This document shows, in pieces, positions 47,471 through 57,273 of a stretch of 64,000 bases of DNA; position 1 is the first letter of the stretch; each line of letters opens with the position of its first letter. The DNA lies in contig NZ_CP133266.1 in the NCBI RefSeq assembly GCF_030915485.1, positions 1,364,001 through 1,428,000 on the forward strand. The letters run 5' to 3'. The position numbers and the translations under genes are program-made. The notes below the pieces were generated by a model, which did no database searches, had not been told where the DNA came from, and saw only the letters and a list, made by a program, of their open reading frames with translations. The stretch comes from Neobacillus sp. PS3-40 (GTDB lineage: Bacteria > Bacillota > Bacilli > Bacillales > Cytobacillaceae).

Positions 47471-47499
47471 AAAAAGGCATCCTATCGGATGTCTTTTTT
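47471..47499. terminator. Bidirectional terminator between the FtsA-like gene and ytxJ
   Basis: AAAGGCATCC and GGATGTCTTT form a 10-bp stem with one G-T pair, with A- and T-runs on both sides, between convergent genes. Confidence 0.82.
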
Positions 47500-47502
47500 G
47501 TT

Positions 47503-47835
47503 CTATTCATTATCACTAAAAGCACTTGCTAACGATTGATTTTTAATTTTCCAGTGTGAGGCATGCCAAACGGCTTCTGTATTTGAAAATAGAATAGCTT
47601 GTGGTGATTCATGTTTTATCTGATATTTATCTGCTATTTCATTTGACAGCGGTCGTGAATCCTGAACAGTTAAAAAATAGGTTGGTATATCTTTATGATC
47701 ATCAGCGAACTTTTGATATTCCTGATAAGCAGCTTGGCTTACAGGACATGTTATGCTATGTTTCAAAAGAAAAAATTTATTCTTAGTTTTTACCAAATTA
47801 TCAAATTGATTAATTTCATCTATTTTCTCCAACAA
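47503..47835 (-). CDS. ytxJ: YtxJ (BrxC), bacilliredoxin-like monothiol protein
   Basis: A 110-aa thioredoxin-fold protein. The active site is KHSITCPVSQAAY, the TCP[IV]S form of the bacillithiol-system protein YtxJ/BrxC, which handles S-bacillithiolated or disulfide targets. Conserved tail motif HESPQAILF contains the cis-Pro. It is the last gene after ytxG-ytxH, as in B. subtilis, where ytxGHJ is a sigma-B/sigma-H stress operon. Confidence 0.93.
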   Translation of the reverse strand: MLEKIDEINQFDNLVKTKNKFFLLKHSITCPVSQAAYQEYQKFADDHKDIPTYFLTVQDSRPLSNEIADKYQIKHESPQAILFSNTEAVWHASHWKIKNQSLASAFSDNE

Positions 47836-47849
47836 ATATCACTCCTACA

Positions 47850-47894
47850 TTTAATAAACGGTGAAGTCATTTTAGCACTTCACCGTTTATTAAA
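47850..47894. terminator. 18-bp perfect inverted repeat between ytxH and ytxJ
   Basis: TTTAATAAACGGTGAAGT (47850-47867) is matched exactly by its complement at 47877-47894, with a 9-base loop. It sits between two genes of one operon, so it may be an attenuating terminator or an mRNA-stability stem. Confidence 0.7.
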
Positions 47895-47908
47895 CAAATT
47901 ATTAAGTA

Positions 47909-48367
47909 TTATTTCATTACCTTTTTTTCTTCTTCTTCAAGCGCTTTTTTTGCTTCCTCTATTTTCATTCTTACTTCTATTTCTTTGGTAGGCTTTTTAC
48001 TATTTGTTTTTATATCTCGATCAATGATCGAAATATAATTTGTTACATTTGTGCCCCCATCTTCATCTGAATCAGTGAGCGATAAATTTTTCGTTTTATT
48101 TACTACACTCTTTGTAAATAAGGCTGTTTTCTCTTTTGACATGGAAGCTAATTCATTGCCCCTCACCCAAACATTTTCGCCCACAAGTGTAGTTTTATCA
48201 CTTAAATTTTTGCGAAGTTCTTTACCAGGTCTAGGAGCAAAAAGTAGCGCTGCCGCTACGCCAATCATTCCACCTATTAAAGCACCTACTAAAAATTTAT
48301 TGGAGCTTTTAGATTCTTTAATTTGGCTTTGACTGGAATCTCGTGTATCGTTTTCTCTTCCCGCCAT
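47909..48367 (-). CDS. ytxH: YtxH, general stress protein
   Basis: A 152-aa protein with one N-terminal membrane helix of the YtxH type (residues about 22-42, FLVGALIGGMIGVAAALLFAPRPGKELR) and a charged helical C-terminus rich in Lys and Glu. Of two adjacent ATG codons I choose the second (48367), six bases after GGAGG. Function unknown; in B. subtilis it is induced by stress with ytxG and ytxJ. Confidence 0.88.
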   Translation of the reverse strand: MAGRENDTRDSSQSQIKESKSSNKFLVGALIGGMIGVAAALLFAPRPGKELRKNLSDKTTLVGENVWVRGNELASMSKEKTALFTKSVVNKTKNLSLTDSDEDGGTNVTNYISIIDRDIKTNSKKPTKEIEVRMKIEEAKKALEEEEKKVMK

Positions 48368-48424
48368 CATAACCCTCCTATCAAAATTCAATCTTGACCA
48401 ATCACTTTTTTCAATTTTCTCTTG

Positions 48425-48853
48425 TTAAAGATTATTTTCTTTTGATTTTTTGGCTTTCCATTTGTCCTTCAATTCAAAGAACAATGTGCTCACTTGTATA
48501 ATTTGTGAAAGCTTTTCCTTATTTTGATCTACATGATCATTCACAGTATCCGTGATATTTCGAAGTGATTGATTGAACTTATTTACAGTTAAACCAACAC
48601 CTTTTACCGCGTCTAACATACTGTTTAAGCTCTCAGACTTTTGCTGAAGATCTTCAGCAAGTGCATTCGTTTTATGCAATAGCAATGTTGTTTCAGATGT
48701 TACACCTTCAACCTGTTTCTCCAACCCCATTAAAGTATTAGAGACGCTATCTAAAGTCTTTTGGAGTGATTTTAATGTTTTAGACAAATAAATGACTAAT
48801 ACAAAAAATGCGACCGCTATCAGAGCAACGCTTAAATATAAAATAATTTTCAT
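48425..48853 (-). CDS. ytxG: YtxG, DUF948 membrane protein
   Basis: A 142-aa protein with an N-terminal membrane helix (residues about 3-24, [21 protein letters not shown]) and a long coiled coil in which heptads run to about residue 115. This is the DUF948 architecture. The start ATG at 48853 follows AGAGGTG. First gene of ytxG-ytxH-ytxJ; 57 bases separate it from ytxH. Confidence 0.88.
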   Translation of the reverse strand: MKIILYLSVALIAVAFFVLVIYLSKTLKSLQKTLDSVSNTLMGLEKQVEGVTSETTLLLHKTNALAEDLQQKSESLNSMLDAVKGVGLTVNKFNQSLRNITDTVNDHVDQNKEKLSQIIQVSTLFFELKDKWKAKKSKENNL

Positions 48854-49059
48854 AGGATACACCTCTACCTTTATCTACAATTTATCTATTTCCCTAAGGT
48901 TTTATATCTAAACCCAGTAATATAAATTCGACAAAAAGCTATCATTTCCTGCCAACCCATTTTAAAAATAATGAATGCCCGTAGTTTAGAATTTCTATTT
49001 TCGGGTCTTGTTCGGTTACAATAAAACTGTATGATATTTTTTTATGGAGGGGTTACATA

Positions 49060-50175
49060 ATGAAAGATCCACGTATTGAAGAACTCGCCAAAAATTTAAT
49101 TAATTATTCTGTCCAACTTCAAAAAGGCGAAAAAGTATTAATCGAAAACTTTGGTCTTCAACAGGAACTTGTTTCTGCACTTGTAAAGGAAGCGTATACA
49201 GCAGGTGGCTATCCATTTGTCCTTTTAAAAGATCAACAAGTTGACCGTTCCCTTTTAATTGGCGCACAGGAAGAACAATTTAATATGATAGCTAATTTTG
49301 AAGCAAGCGTTATGAGTCAAATGGACGGATACATTGGTTTACGCTCTGGAAATAACATAAACGAACATGCCGATGTCCCTGCTGATAAAATGAAAATCTA
49401 TGGCAGCACTGTCGGGAAAAAGGTTCATCAAGATATTCGTGTTCCAAAAACAAAGTGGGTTGTCCTTCGTTATCCAACTTCGTCGATGGCTCAATTAGCA
49501 AAAATGAGCACAGAAGCATTTGAAGACTTTTATTTTAAAGTTTGCAATCTAGATTATGGAAAGATGGATAAAGCAATGGATAGTTTAGCTAATTTGATGA
49601 ACCGTACTGACAAAGTTCGCCTTACTGGCCCTGGAACTGATTTGACATTCTCTATAAAAGACATTCCGGCGATCAAATGCGCAGGTCGATTAAATATACC
49701 TGATGGAGAAGTATATACAGCTCCTGTTCGTGACTCTGTAAATGGTGTAGTTTCCTACAACACCCCATCACCATACCAAGGCTTCACTTTTGAAAATGTT
49801 AAGCTGACCTTTAAGGATGGAAAAATTATTGAGGCTATTGCAAATGATACAGAACGGATTAATAAAATTTTTGATACAGACGAAGGTGCACGTTATGTAG
49901 GCGAATTTGCTATCGGTGTTAATCCGTATATCCAAAACCCAATGCAAGACATTTTATTTGATGAAAAAATTGATGGCAGCTTCCACTTTACACCTGGACA
50001 ATGCTATGATGATGCTTTTAACGGAAACCATTCCAATATTCATTGGGATTTGGTTAATATCCAACGTACCGAATATGGCGGCGGAGAAATCTATTTTGAT
50101 AATATCTTGATCCGTAAAGATGGGCGTTTTGTTATTCCTGAGCTTGAAGAATTAAATCCAGAAAATCTTAAATAA
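49060..50175 (+). CDS. M29-family aminopeptidase (AmpS/aminopeptidase T)
   Basis: A 371-aa metal-dependent exopeptidase. M29 features visible: EGEVYTAPVRDSVNG (metal-binding Glu, here DGEVYTAP), GARYVGEFAIGVNP (Glu), GSFHFTPGQCYDDAFNGNHSNIHWDLV (His and Asp) and RTEYGGGEIYFDNILIRKDGRF. It releases N-terminal residues from peptides in the cytoplasm. It is shorter than B. subtilis AmpS (410 aa), so the orthology is uncertain and no symbol is given. The start follows TGGAGGGG. Confidence 0.92.
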   Translation: MKDPRIEELAKNLINYSVQLQKGEKVLIENFGLQQELVSALVKEAYTAGGYPFVLLKDQQVDRSLLIGAQEEQFNMIANFEASVMSQMDGYIGLRSGNNINEHADVPADKMKIYGSTVGKKVHQDIRVPKTKWVVLRYPTSSMAQLAKMSTEAFEDFYFKVCNLDYGKMDKAMDSLANLMNRTDKVRLTGPGTDLTFSIKDIPAIKCAGRLNIPDGEVYTAPVRDSVNGVVSYNTPSPYQGFTFENVKLTFKDGKIIEAIANDTERINKIFDTDEGARYVGEFAIGVNPYIQNPMQDILFDEKIDGSFHFTPGQCYDDAFNGNHSNIHWDLVNIQRTEYGGGEIYFDNILIRKDGRFVIPELEELNPENLK

Positions 50176-50213
50176 TCCAACAGAATTATTTAACATATGA
50201 TTATTTTAAAAGG

Positions 50214-50249
50214 AAAGGATGCCTGCAATAAAGGGCATCCTTTCTTTTT
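50214..50249 (+). terminator. Terminator of the M29 peptidase gene
   Basis: AAAGGATGCC and GGCATCCTTT form a perfect 10-bp stem followed by CTTTTTT. Confidence 0.86.
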
Positions 50250-50302
50250 TATAGTATCTAATTTATTTAACCTTATTAAGGCCAGAAATTATTGCACTAT
50301 TC

Positions 50303-51601
50303 TTAACTAAGCTGCTTTTCATATGCTTCTTGGAACTTTTGAATATCTCCAGCTCCCATAAAAATAATGATACTATTTTCGTGTTTCTTTAAAATAGCGG
50401 TGTTTTCTTCAGATATTATTTCAGCTCTATCTATCTTCTCTTGTAAATCTTTAATGGAAAGCTTACCATGGTTTTCACGCGCAGATCCAAAAATTTCACA
50501 TAAATATACTTTGTCAGCAGCGTTTAAACTATTTGCAAAGTTATCAAGAAATGCTTGAGTACGTGAAAATGTGTGTGGCTGAAATACTGCGACAATCTCA
50601 TTATTAGGGTACTTTTGCCTTGCAGCATCAATCGTTGCTTTAATTTCTGTCGGATGGTGGGCATAATCATCAATTAGGATTTGTGACCCTTTTACTTTCT
50701 CAGAAAATCTCCTCTTCACACCTTGAAACGAATTTAGTTGAAATTCTACAACTTCAACAGCTATTTCTTCATAATGACATAAAGCAATAACGGCAAGCGA
50801 ATTCAATACATTATGATCCCCGAATGCAGGGATAGAAAATGTATGATAAAAAGTATTTCTAATAAACACATCAAAGGTCGTTCCATCCGTTGCTTTCACA
50901 ATATTTTTAGCCTGATAATCATTTTCTTCGCCAAATCCATAAAACAAAACAGGTACCTTTGCCTGGATTTTTTGTAGCTGTTCATCGTCACCACAGGCGA
51001 AAATACCCTTTTTAACTTGCCATGCCATTTCTTGAAACGCAGAAAAAACATCATCAATATTGGCAAAATAATCAGGATGATCAAAATCAATATTTGTCAT
51101 TATGGTGTAATCTGGAAAGTAAGATAAGAAGTGTCTTCTATACTCACATGCTTCAAAAACAAAATACTCAGAGCCCACTTCACCTTTACCAGTTCCGTCT
51201 CCAATTAGAAACGAGGTAGGCTTTGCCCCTTTCATTACATGGGCAAGCAAACCTGTCGTAGACGTCTTCCCATGTGCACCTGTAATTGCAATGCTCGTAA
51301 AACTCCGCAAAAAATCTCCCAAAAACCGATGGTATCGGACAATTGGAAGTCCAAGCTTCATTGCCTCTTGAATTTCTTCGTGTGTATCAGGAAAAGCATT
51401 ACCTGCAATAATCGTCATTCCCGGCTGGATATTTTCCTTTTGAAAGGGAAGAATCTTTATTCCTGATTGTTCAAGAGCCAGTTGAGTAAAAAAGCGCTTT
51501 TCGACATCAGAGCCTTGCACATTATATTTCATATCGTGCAGAACTTGTGCAAGAGCACCCATTCCAGACCCCTTAATACCCACAAAATGGTAAATAGTCA
51601 T
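50303..51601 (-). CDS. murC: MurC, UDP-N-acetylmuramate--L-alanine ligase
   Basis: Adds the first amino acid of the peptidoglycan stem peptide. The 432-aa protein has [21 protein letters not shown] (UDP-binding), the Mur ligase P-loop [25 protein letters not shown]-type motif [19 protein letters not shown] and [16 protein letters not shown] start it at the ATG at 51601 after TGGAGGTT; five upstream codons are rejected. Length equals B. subtilis MurC. It follows sftA, as in B. subtilis. Confidence 0.96.
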   Translation of the reverse strand: MTIYHFVGIKGSGMGALAQVLHDMKYNVQGSDVEKRFFTQLALEQSGIKILPFQKENIQPGMTIIAGNAFPDTHEEIQEAMKLGLPIVRYHRFLGDFLRSFTSIAITGAHGKTSTTGLLAHVMKGAKPTSFLIGDGTGKGEVGSEYFVFEACEYRRHFLSYFPDYTIMTNIDFDHPDYFANIDDVFSAFQEMAWQVKKGIFACGDDEQLQKIQAKVPVLFYGFGEENDYQAKNIVKATDGTTFDVFIRNTFYHTFSIPAFGDHNVLNSLAVIALCHYEEIAVEVVEFQLNSFQGVKRRFSEKVKGSQILIDDYAHHPTEIKATIDAARQKYPNNEIVAVFQPHTFSRTQAFLDNFANSLNAADKVYLCEIFGSARENHGKLSIKDLQEKIDRAEIISEENTAILKKHENSIIIFMGAGDIQKFQEAYEKQLS

Positions 51602-51929
51602 GTAAAGAACCTCCAACCAACGTCTATCTGTAAAACAGTATATGACATTTGTCTGTATTTGCTAATTGTACCAAAGAAAAGCGAAATCACCTTAAAGAGC
51701 AATCTAAGGTTGTTCCATCGAGTCCAATGTCTATTCAGCATTCCTTTGTAGTCAGCCTTTTCAAACATTGGACAACGCCACTTATCTAAAGTCTAATTAT
51801 TTGTTATTCATAATAAGTTATTATAGCACTATCCTATCCTAAAGACTATGGAATATGGGGAATATGTCTATACTCTAAACTAAACCCATCATTGGTATTA
51901 TTGACCACAGTTATAAAGAATACTATAAA
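51602..51929. other. 328-bp intergenic region upstream of murC
   Basis: AT-rich region between sftA and murC (same strand). A separated pair TCCAATGT (51723-51730) / ACATTGGA (51766-51773) is the only inverted repeat noticed. No gene, no member of the dispersed repeat families and no clear terminator was found; it presumably holds the murC promoter. Confidence 0.45.
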
Positions 51930-54524
51930 TTAATTGGTTGAACTTGCCTGCATAGCCTCTAGATCCGTTTCTGTTATGAGAACTTCACGTGGCTTGCTCC
52001 CATTAGCACCTGAAATATAGCCTTGTTTTTCCATCAGATCCATTAACCTTGCTGCCCTGTTATAGCCTATCTTAAACCTACGCTGTAAGCTTGAGGTAGA
52101 GGCACCGCCCTGGTCTATAAAAAATTCACATACCTCATAGAAAAGCTCATCTTCTTCCTCTATGACTTGAGCCTTTTTTAACAATTCTTCTTGTTCAAAA
52201 AAATAATCAGGTTCCCTTTGTTCTCGAATATGTGCAACAACAAGGTCTATCTCTTCATCTGACACAAAGGTCCCTTGCAAGCGAACAGGCTTGGAAGAGC
52301 CATTCTCTAAAAATAACATATCCCCTCGGCCCAGTAATTTTTCTGCCCCACTAATATCTATTATTGTTCTAGAATCAACTTGCGAGGAAACTGAGAAAGC
52401 GATCCTTGTCGGTATATTTGCTTTTATTAACCCCGTAATGACATCTACCGATGGTCTCTGCGTGGCAACGATAAGGTGAATTCCGCATGCCCGGGCTTTT
52501 TGAGCAATTCGACAAATAGCTTCTTCTACATCCGCTGGTGACATCATCATTAAGTCTGCTAATTCATCGATCACGATTACAATGAATGGAAGTTTATCAG
52601 AATATTGTTTATGTTGCATTGCCAATTCATTGAAGCGGCTAATATCTCGCACACCTGTATGAGCAAAAAGCTGGTAGCGTCTCTCCATTTCATCTACTGC
52701 CCATTTTAATGCAGCCGTTGCAGCTTTCACATCCGTGATAACAGGACTAACCAGATGTGGGATATGATTATATGGCGCAAGTTCAACCATTTTTGGATCA
52801 ATTAATAAAAGCTTCAAATCTTCAGGGCTTGCTTTATATAATAAGCTGATAATCATTGTATTAATGCATACACTTTTACCTGATCCTGTCGCACCGGCAA
52901 TTAACCCATGCGGCATTTTCTTTAAATCAGTGACAATCGGCTTGCCAGAGATATCAAGTCCTAAAACGGCTGTCAACGGGGATGCAGCTTCACGAAAAAT
53001 GTTACTTTGAATGATTTCACTTATTAAAACAGGTCTTGATTTTACATTTGGCACCTCTATGCCAATCGTATGCTTTCCAGGGATCGGTGCTTCGATTCGA
53101 ATATCCCTTGCAGCAAGACTTAGTTTGATGTCATCCGTTAAGTTTGTCACCTTGTTTACTTTTACACCAGGTTCGGGCTGTACTTCAAATCGAGTAACAG
53201 AAGGACCTTGAGTAACATTAACAACACTAGCCCCTACATTAAAGTTTTGAAGGGTTTGATTTAAAATCTCCTCTTGCACCATTACCCATTCAGAATCCAT
53301 CTCTTCTGTAACAGGCTCTTTAAGTAAATTGAAAGTAGGAAATACATAAGGCTCAAACCCAATATAGTCTTGAATCACTTCATCAGGTTTTATCAGATAA
53401 TCTAGTTCAGGCATTTCAATGCCCTCCGCTGATAGTGATTGCTGCAAAGGCTCCACAAGTTCAATGATATCCATTGATAGAGGTTGTTGCACAGGCTCCA
53501 CTACTTCTATCACTTCTTTTGTTTGTGATTGCTGTGCAGGTTCCACAGGTTCAATGATTTCCATTGATAGAGGTTGTTGTACAGGCTCCACAGCTTCCGT
53601 TATTGGGAATTTTGGAATTTCTTCTCTTTCGGTACGTTCCGCTATCGGAATGTTGGACTGTGGATTTTCCTTTATCTCCCTATGTCGTCTTTGTTCCCAT
53701 TTTTGTTTATCTTGCTTTAGCATCATTACATTAAAAGGAAGATGGGATCTTTTTGTTTTTTCTGGTTCAGCATCAGCTTGGACTGCTTCCTCAGACATCA
53801 ATGTTTCAGTTAACTCTTCACTAGTGCATTCATCTCGTAATGGTACTATTTCTACCACCTGATCATTTACTGCGAAGGTTTCTGTCTCACTTTGAGGATC
53901 TTCAGTAATTGTGATTAAATTTTCTTCTAAAATAAGGTCTACTATCTTATTATGCTCCGTAATTTCCTGTGAAATAGTTTCTTGCTCACAAATAACAGGA
54001 GGCTCCATATTATTTTCAAGTATATATGATGGTTCATCCTTCGAAATTAAATCATCTTGATCTTCAAAAGGCGTACTTTCAAAAAAATGACTTAGTTCAT
54101 GTTCCACAATCTCTGTATCTTCAACTACAGGACGGCTAAATCCAAAAATAGGTGAAGGTATTTCTGTTGGTCGAAATGGTCCACTGCTTCGTTTTTTTTG
54201 GATAAGTTCATTTTTTAGAAGTGGTTTTTCTATCTTTGAAGGAGCACTAACTTGCACTCTTCCCTTTTTTTCCTCAGTCTGTTTTCTTTGTTCGTGAACA
54301 CGTGCTACTGGCCTTTTTAATGGCATTCCTTCATCAGGAATAAGAGGGAAACGGAACCGACCTTTTGGATATTGATAGGTAATTCTAGCTTCTATATCTT
54401 TAGTAGAGTCCATTTTCCTATGAATAATTTCGCTCTCACTATTGTTTCTATCAACACCAAAATTATCCAATTGTTCTTCTTCATCTTTTCTTAACCTTTG
54501 AAAAAAGTCTTGGATCCAGCTCAA
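51930..54524 (-). CDS. sftA: SftA, FtsK/SpoIIIE-family DNA translocase
   Basis: A DNA-pumping ATPase that clears chromosomal DNA from the closing septum. The 864-aa protein has no membrane helices (the soluble SftA type), a long acidic linker (residues about 20-380), then the motor (about 400-770) with Walker A LIAGATGSGKSVCINTMI and Walker B FIVIVIDELADLMMMS, and a gamma winged helix (FKIGYNRAARLMDLMEKQGYISG). The start I choose is TTG at 54524, because it gives the family-like N-terminus MSWIQDFFQRLRKDEEEQ; an ATG ten codons upstream is the alternative. The linker holds four 15-residue repeats. Confidence 0.92.
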   Translation of the reverse strand: MSWIQDFFQRLRKDEEEQLDNFGVDRNNSESEIIHRKMDSTKDIEARITYQYPKGRFRFPLIPDEGMPLKRPVARVHEQRKQTEEKKGRVQVSAPSKIEKPLLKNELIQKKRSSGPFRPTEIPSPIFGFSRPVVEDTEIVEHELSHFFESTPFEDQDDLISKDEPSYILENNMEPPVICEQETISQEITEHNKIVDLILEENLITITEDPQSETETFAVNDQVVEIVPLRDECTSEELTETLMSEEAVQADAEPEKTKRSHLPFNVMMLKQDKQKWEQRRHREIKENPQSNIPIAERTEREEIPKFPITEAVEPVQQPLSMEIIEPVEPAQQSQTKEVIEVVEPVQQPLSMDIIELVEPLQQSLSAEGIEMPELDYLIKPDEVIQDYIGFEPYVFPTFNLLKEPVTEEMDSEWVMVQEEILNQTLQNFNVGASVVNVTQGPSVTRFEVQPEPGVKVNKVTNLTDDIKLSLAARDIRIEAPIPGKHTIGIEVPNVKSRPVLISEIIQSNIFREAASPLTAVLGLDISGKPIVTDLKKMPHGLIAGATGSGKSVCINTMIISLLYKASPEDLKLLLIDPKMVELAPYNHIPHLVSPVITDVKAATAALKWAVDEMERRYQLFAHTGVRDISRFNELAMQHKQYSDKLPFIVIVIDELADLMMMSPADVEEAICRIAQKARACGIHLIVATQRPSVDVITGLIKANIPTRIAFSVSSQVDSRTIIDISGAEKLLGRGDMLFLENGSSKPVRLQGTFVSDEEIDLVVAHIREQREPDYFFEQEELLKKAQVIEEEDELFYEVCEFFIDQGGASTSSLQRRFKIGYNRAARLMDLMEKQGYISGANGSKPREVLITETDLEAMQASSTN
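53420..53606. repeat. 45-bp/90-bp tandem repeat in the sftA linker
   Basis: Four consecutive 15-codon units of the form E-P-x-Q-Q-x-L-S-x-E-I-I-E-x-V. Units alternate, so the closest DNA match is between 53461-53500 and 53551-53590, 90 bp apart. Confidence 0.8.
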
Positions 54525-54633
54525 AACAATCACTCTTTCTAATTCATCTATCATTCTATTTTAACAGTATTTGATGAAAATTCGACAGAAAATCTAATAA
54601 TAAGTCGAAAGAAGGATTTTAGTGACAGAAAGC

Positions 54634-54732
54634 ATAAAGAAAACTTGGCTAGCGCCAAGCCTTAAGGCGCCGGCGATAGCCTAGTTGCCCTTATGCGCTA
54701 GCAGAATTTATGGATATAAATTCTGATTAGCA
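54634..54732 (+). repeat. Dispersed TAAAG repeat, copy 7
   Basis: TAAAGAAAACTTGG, then stems with altered but compensating sequence (TTGGC..GCCAA, GCCTTAAGGC), then CTAGTTGCCCTTATGCGCTAGC and the perfect AGAATTTAT/ATAAATTCT stem, ending GATTAGC. It abuts the ytpQ terminator. Confidence 0.83.
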
Positions 54733-54739
54733 AAAAAAA

Positions 54740-54757
54740 GATCACTAAATTGTGATC
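54740..54757 (-). terminator. Terminator of ytpQ
   Basis: GATCAC and GTGATC around TAAATT; the minus strand continues TTTTTTTT. Directly adjacent to repeat copy 7. Confidence 0.72.
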
Positions 54758-54774
54758 CCTTTTCATAAATTATG

Positions 54775-55575
54775 CTATTTTTTTTTATTTTTCCCTAAAA
54801 TGAAAATCGGCTCTAATTCTCCTGATTCATATAAAAAAGACAATGCCGTGATAGGGACACGTCCATTCGTAAAGAAGCCCATTGACATTTGGGCTAAAAC
54901 GTCATAGCCAGCGTCATTTTGAATATCGGCAATTATTAAGACATCTTGATGCGGAACAGCAAGCACCATTGTCCCGGTAACTTTCTTTTCTATTTCATTT
55001 AAGAATCCTTTATTTAAAATACGACTTGCATCATACCCATCATTTGTATTGAGAAAATAAAAAACATTTCCTGCAACACGGTCCTCTTTCAAAGGGTTCG
55101 AAAGTGACCTGACATTAAATAAAGCAATTTCCTTAATTCTTTTGTCATTCCATCCTTCTTTTTCGACTATTTTTGAGTCTATTAAACGATAGGATTTTCC
55201 CATATCAACCGCATAATAAATTCTTGTTTCCGCCGTATGTTCTTCAAATAGAAATGGAGTACCTTCCGTGGCTTCAGTTGGAAATGACGTAGATCGAATA
55301 ACAGGGTAAATCTTTTTCTCATAATCTTTGATCTGCAAAGGATTTTCCATGGCATGTAGGCCTTCCTCTACATAATAGACTACTTCTTCAATTGCTTTTT
55401 CCTTTTCAATATGCCATTTAGCGATAATTCCCGACAAAGATACAGTAATCCCTTTTCTTGTACCTTTACTCTCAATTCTTAGCTGATCTTTATCACGATT
55501 GTATGAAATAACTCGATCGGCATTTGCCAACCGTGCTTCTAATTCCTGTTTCATTATTATACTATTCATTTTCAT
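54775..55575 (-). CDS. ytpQ: YtpQ, DUF1444 protein
   Basis: A 266-aa soluble protein of the DUF1444 family (269 aa in B. subtilis). Conserved segments: [39 protein letters not shown] and [17 protein letters not shown]. Function unknown. The start ATG at 55575 follows GGAGGGA. It is transcribed after ytpP, from which a hairpin separates it. Confidence 0.9.
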   Translation of the reverse strand: MKMNSIIMKQELEARLANADRVISYNRDKDQLRIESKGTRKGITVSLSGIIAKWHIEKEKAIEEVVYYVEEGLHAMENPLQIKDYEKKIYPVIRSTSFPTEATEGTPFLFEEHTAETRIYYAVDMGKSYRLIDSKIVEKEGWNDKRIKEIALFNVRSLSNPLKEDRVAGNVFYFLNTNDGYDASRILNKGFLNEIEKKVTGTMVLAVPHQDVLIIADIQNDAGYDVLAQMSMGFFTNGRVPITALSFLYESGELEPIFILGKNKKK

Positions 55576-55615
55576 TTATAATCCCTCCGCAAAAAGGAGT
55601 TGCAAAAACTTAAAA

Positions 55616-55643
55616 ACTCTCCATCCAAAAGTTGAAGGAGAGT
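55616..55643 (-). terminator. Terminator of ytpP
   Basis: ACTCTCC and GGAGAGT form a 7-bp stem with a 14-base loop; TTTTTAAG follows on the minus strand. Confidence 0.7.
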
Positions 55644-55653
55644 ATTGGTTAAA

Positions 55654-55968
55654 TTATTTTAAGTCAGCTATAAATCCTTCGATTTCTTCTTGTGTTTTTC
55701 GATCTTTGCTAACAAATCTACCTAGTTCTTTTCCATCCTCGAATCCAATAAAGCTCGGAATTCCATATACATCTAGTTGTTGGCACAAATCAATAAATTG
55801 ATCGCGATCCACATGAAAAAATGTAAATTCATTATATTTTTGCTCAATTTCAGGCAATATTGGTTCGATTACGCGACAATCTGGGCACCAATTTGCTGAA
55901 AACATAAATAGACTCTTACCTTCATTTTTGATCTGTTCGAACTGCTCCATCGATTCTAAATTTTTCAT
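55654..55968 (-). CDS. ytpP: YtpP, thioredoxin-like protein
   Basis: A 104-aa thioredoxin-fold protein with the active site ANWCPDCRVIEPILPEIE (CPDC in place of CGPC) and the cis-Pro loop VYGIPSFIGFEDG. Length and position match YtpP. In Firmicutes such proteins serve in low-molecular-weight thiol redox control. The start ATG at 55968 follows GGAGGCAG. Confidence 0.93.
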   Translation of the reverse strand: MKNLESMEQFEQIKNEGKSLFMFSANWCPDCRVIEPILPEIEQKYNEFTFFHVDRDQFIDLCQQLDVYGIPSFIGFEDGKELGRFVSKDRKTQEEIEGFIADLK

Positions 55969-56074
55969 ATGACTGCCTCCAATTTGTAATTTCAGCTCAA
56001 TTTAATTAATAGTTCAAATCATAACAGACTAAAAGACTGCCAGTCCACCAATATGCAAATGGATCTCAGTTGGT

Positions 56075-56593
56075 TTATTTATTGATGGTTTTTACCGAGT
56101 TCATGATTTGCATCATTGCTGTTGCTTCCTCCTTCAAACTACTCGTTTTGGCTTGTGTTGTTATTTTCGTTCCACCAATTCCAATCGTCAGTTCATTCAT
56201 GCCGTCCTTTAATCTTGCTACGATTAGGTAGCCCATTCTTTTTTGATCCTTAAATGTCTCATTTGTTTCAAGTTGTTTGTATTGGGCAATAGACGCTTTG
56301 TACACAACATTACTAGAGGCATTTTCTTGTGGATTATTGAATAGGATATAAGTCTTAGACCCATTTTTCAAAATAATATTATGGGGAGACTTATCTTTTA
56401 TTTCATAGCCAAAAGGTAAATAAAAACGAATCTTTACACTTTTATTATTTGGCCTTTTAATTTTTTCTTTAAAAGTTGTTTTAACAGCTTTTACAGTTAC
56501 TTTACTTTCTTCCTTATAAGAAGTATTAGAACAGGCACTTAATACTAATGCGGATATCAAAAAAGCAACAATAGTTTTGAAGGGCTTTCGCAT
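56075..56593 (-). CDS. Putative lipoprotein
   Basis: A 172-aa secreted protein with a lipoprotein signal peptide: basic MRKPFKT, hydrophobic core, lipobox LSAC with the lipidated Cys at residue 21. The mature part is basic and strand-rich (KSVKIRFYLPFGYEIKDKSPHNIILKNGSKTYILFNN, then MNELTIGIGGTKITTQAKTSS). I do not recognise the family. The start ATG at 56593 follows AAGGAGGAAC. It lies between ytpP and the DUF84 gene on the same strand. Confidence 0.85.
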   Translation of the reverse strand: MRKPFKTIVAFLISALVLSACSNTSYKEESKVTVKAVKTTFKEKIKRPNNKSVKIRFYLPFGYEIKDKSPHNIILKNGSKTYILFNNPQENASSNVVYKASIAQYKQLETNETFKDQKRMGYLIVARLKDGMNELTIGIGGTKITTQAKTSSLKEEATAMMQIMNSVKTINK

Positions 56594-56686
56594 AAGTTCC
56601 TCCTTGGTAGGTACGATGATCTATCTATCATACCTTCAAAAACCTTTTTATGACAATCCATCATGTAAATTTTAGTAGCAATTTAA

Positions 56687-57202
56687 TCAACATGAATGTT
56701 TTTGTTTATATTCATACTGCCCAATTAGCATATTCATTATATGTGTAAACATATCAACACGATTGATAAGGCCATTTGTGAAAATTCCGACTGCTCCTTC
56801 GTGCTTTCTTACATTTTGTATTTTCACATAATCATCCATAACTGGGCCTAGTTCTTCTCCGTTTCTTAATCTATTTGCAATTTCTTCTGGAAGTAATATC
56901 CTTGCTCCCCCAGCGATAATCGGTTCCATATTTTTTGATACGAGTGCCCCCCAATTACAAATGAAGAGCCCTTGGGTTGTTTCCTGAACGCCACCTTCAA
57001 GCCCAATCCCGATATCCCCCAGGGCAGCATGTAAAGAATTCATTGCCCGATTGATCGCACCCTTAATTGTCTCTTCATCAGAAAAGGGCTGATCCCTGAC
57101 TCCAGATGGAATATCCAAGGAAATAATCTCAATGTCTTCAGGGAAAGCATTTTTAACAGCCATTATTTTTGCAGGGTTTTTTGAACCAATGATAATTTTC
57201 AT
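56687..57202 (-). CDS. DUF84 family inosine/xanthosine triphosphatase
   Basis: A 171-aa protein of the YjjX/DUF84 family. Motifs: IIIGSKNPAKIMAVKNAFP, SGVRDQPFSDEETIKGAINRAMNS, GIGLEGGV and KHEGAVGIFTNGLINR. Members hydrolyse non-canonical ITP and XTP to keep the nucleotide pool clean. The start ATG at 57202 follows AAGGAGTAATAC. It stands directly after ytoP in the same direction. Confidence 0.88.
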   Translation of the reverse strand: MKIIIGSKNPAKIMAVKNAFPEDIEIISLDIPSGVRDQPFSDEETIKGAINRAMNSLHAALGDIGIGLEGGVQETTQGLFICNWGALVSKNMEPIIAGGARILLPEEIANRLRNGEELGPVMDDYVKIQNVRKHEGAVGIFTNGLINRVDMFTHIMNMLIGQYEYKQKHSC

Positions 57203-57273
57203 GTTGTATTACTCCTTACTTATTTAAAGACACAGAAGAGGAGACATAACGAATGCCTCCTTGGTAATGTAAC

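Noticed and set aside
53419-53862. 147-codon Cys/Ser/Thr-rich frame opposite sftA
   Set aside because: It is the antisense of the sftA repeat tract and has no start signal.
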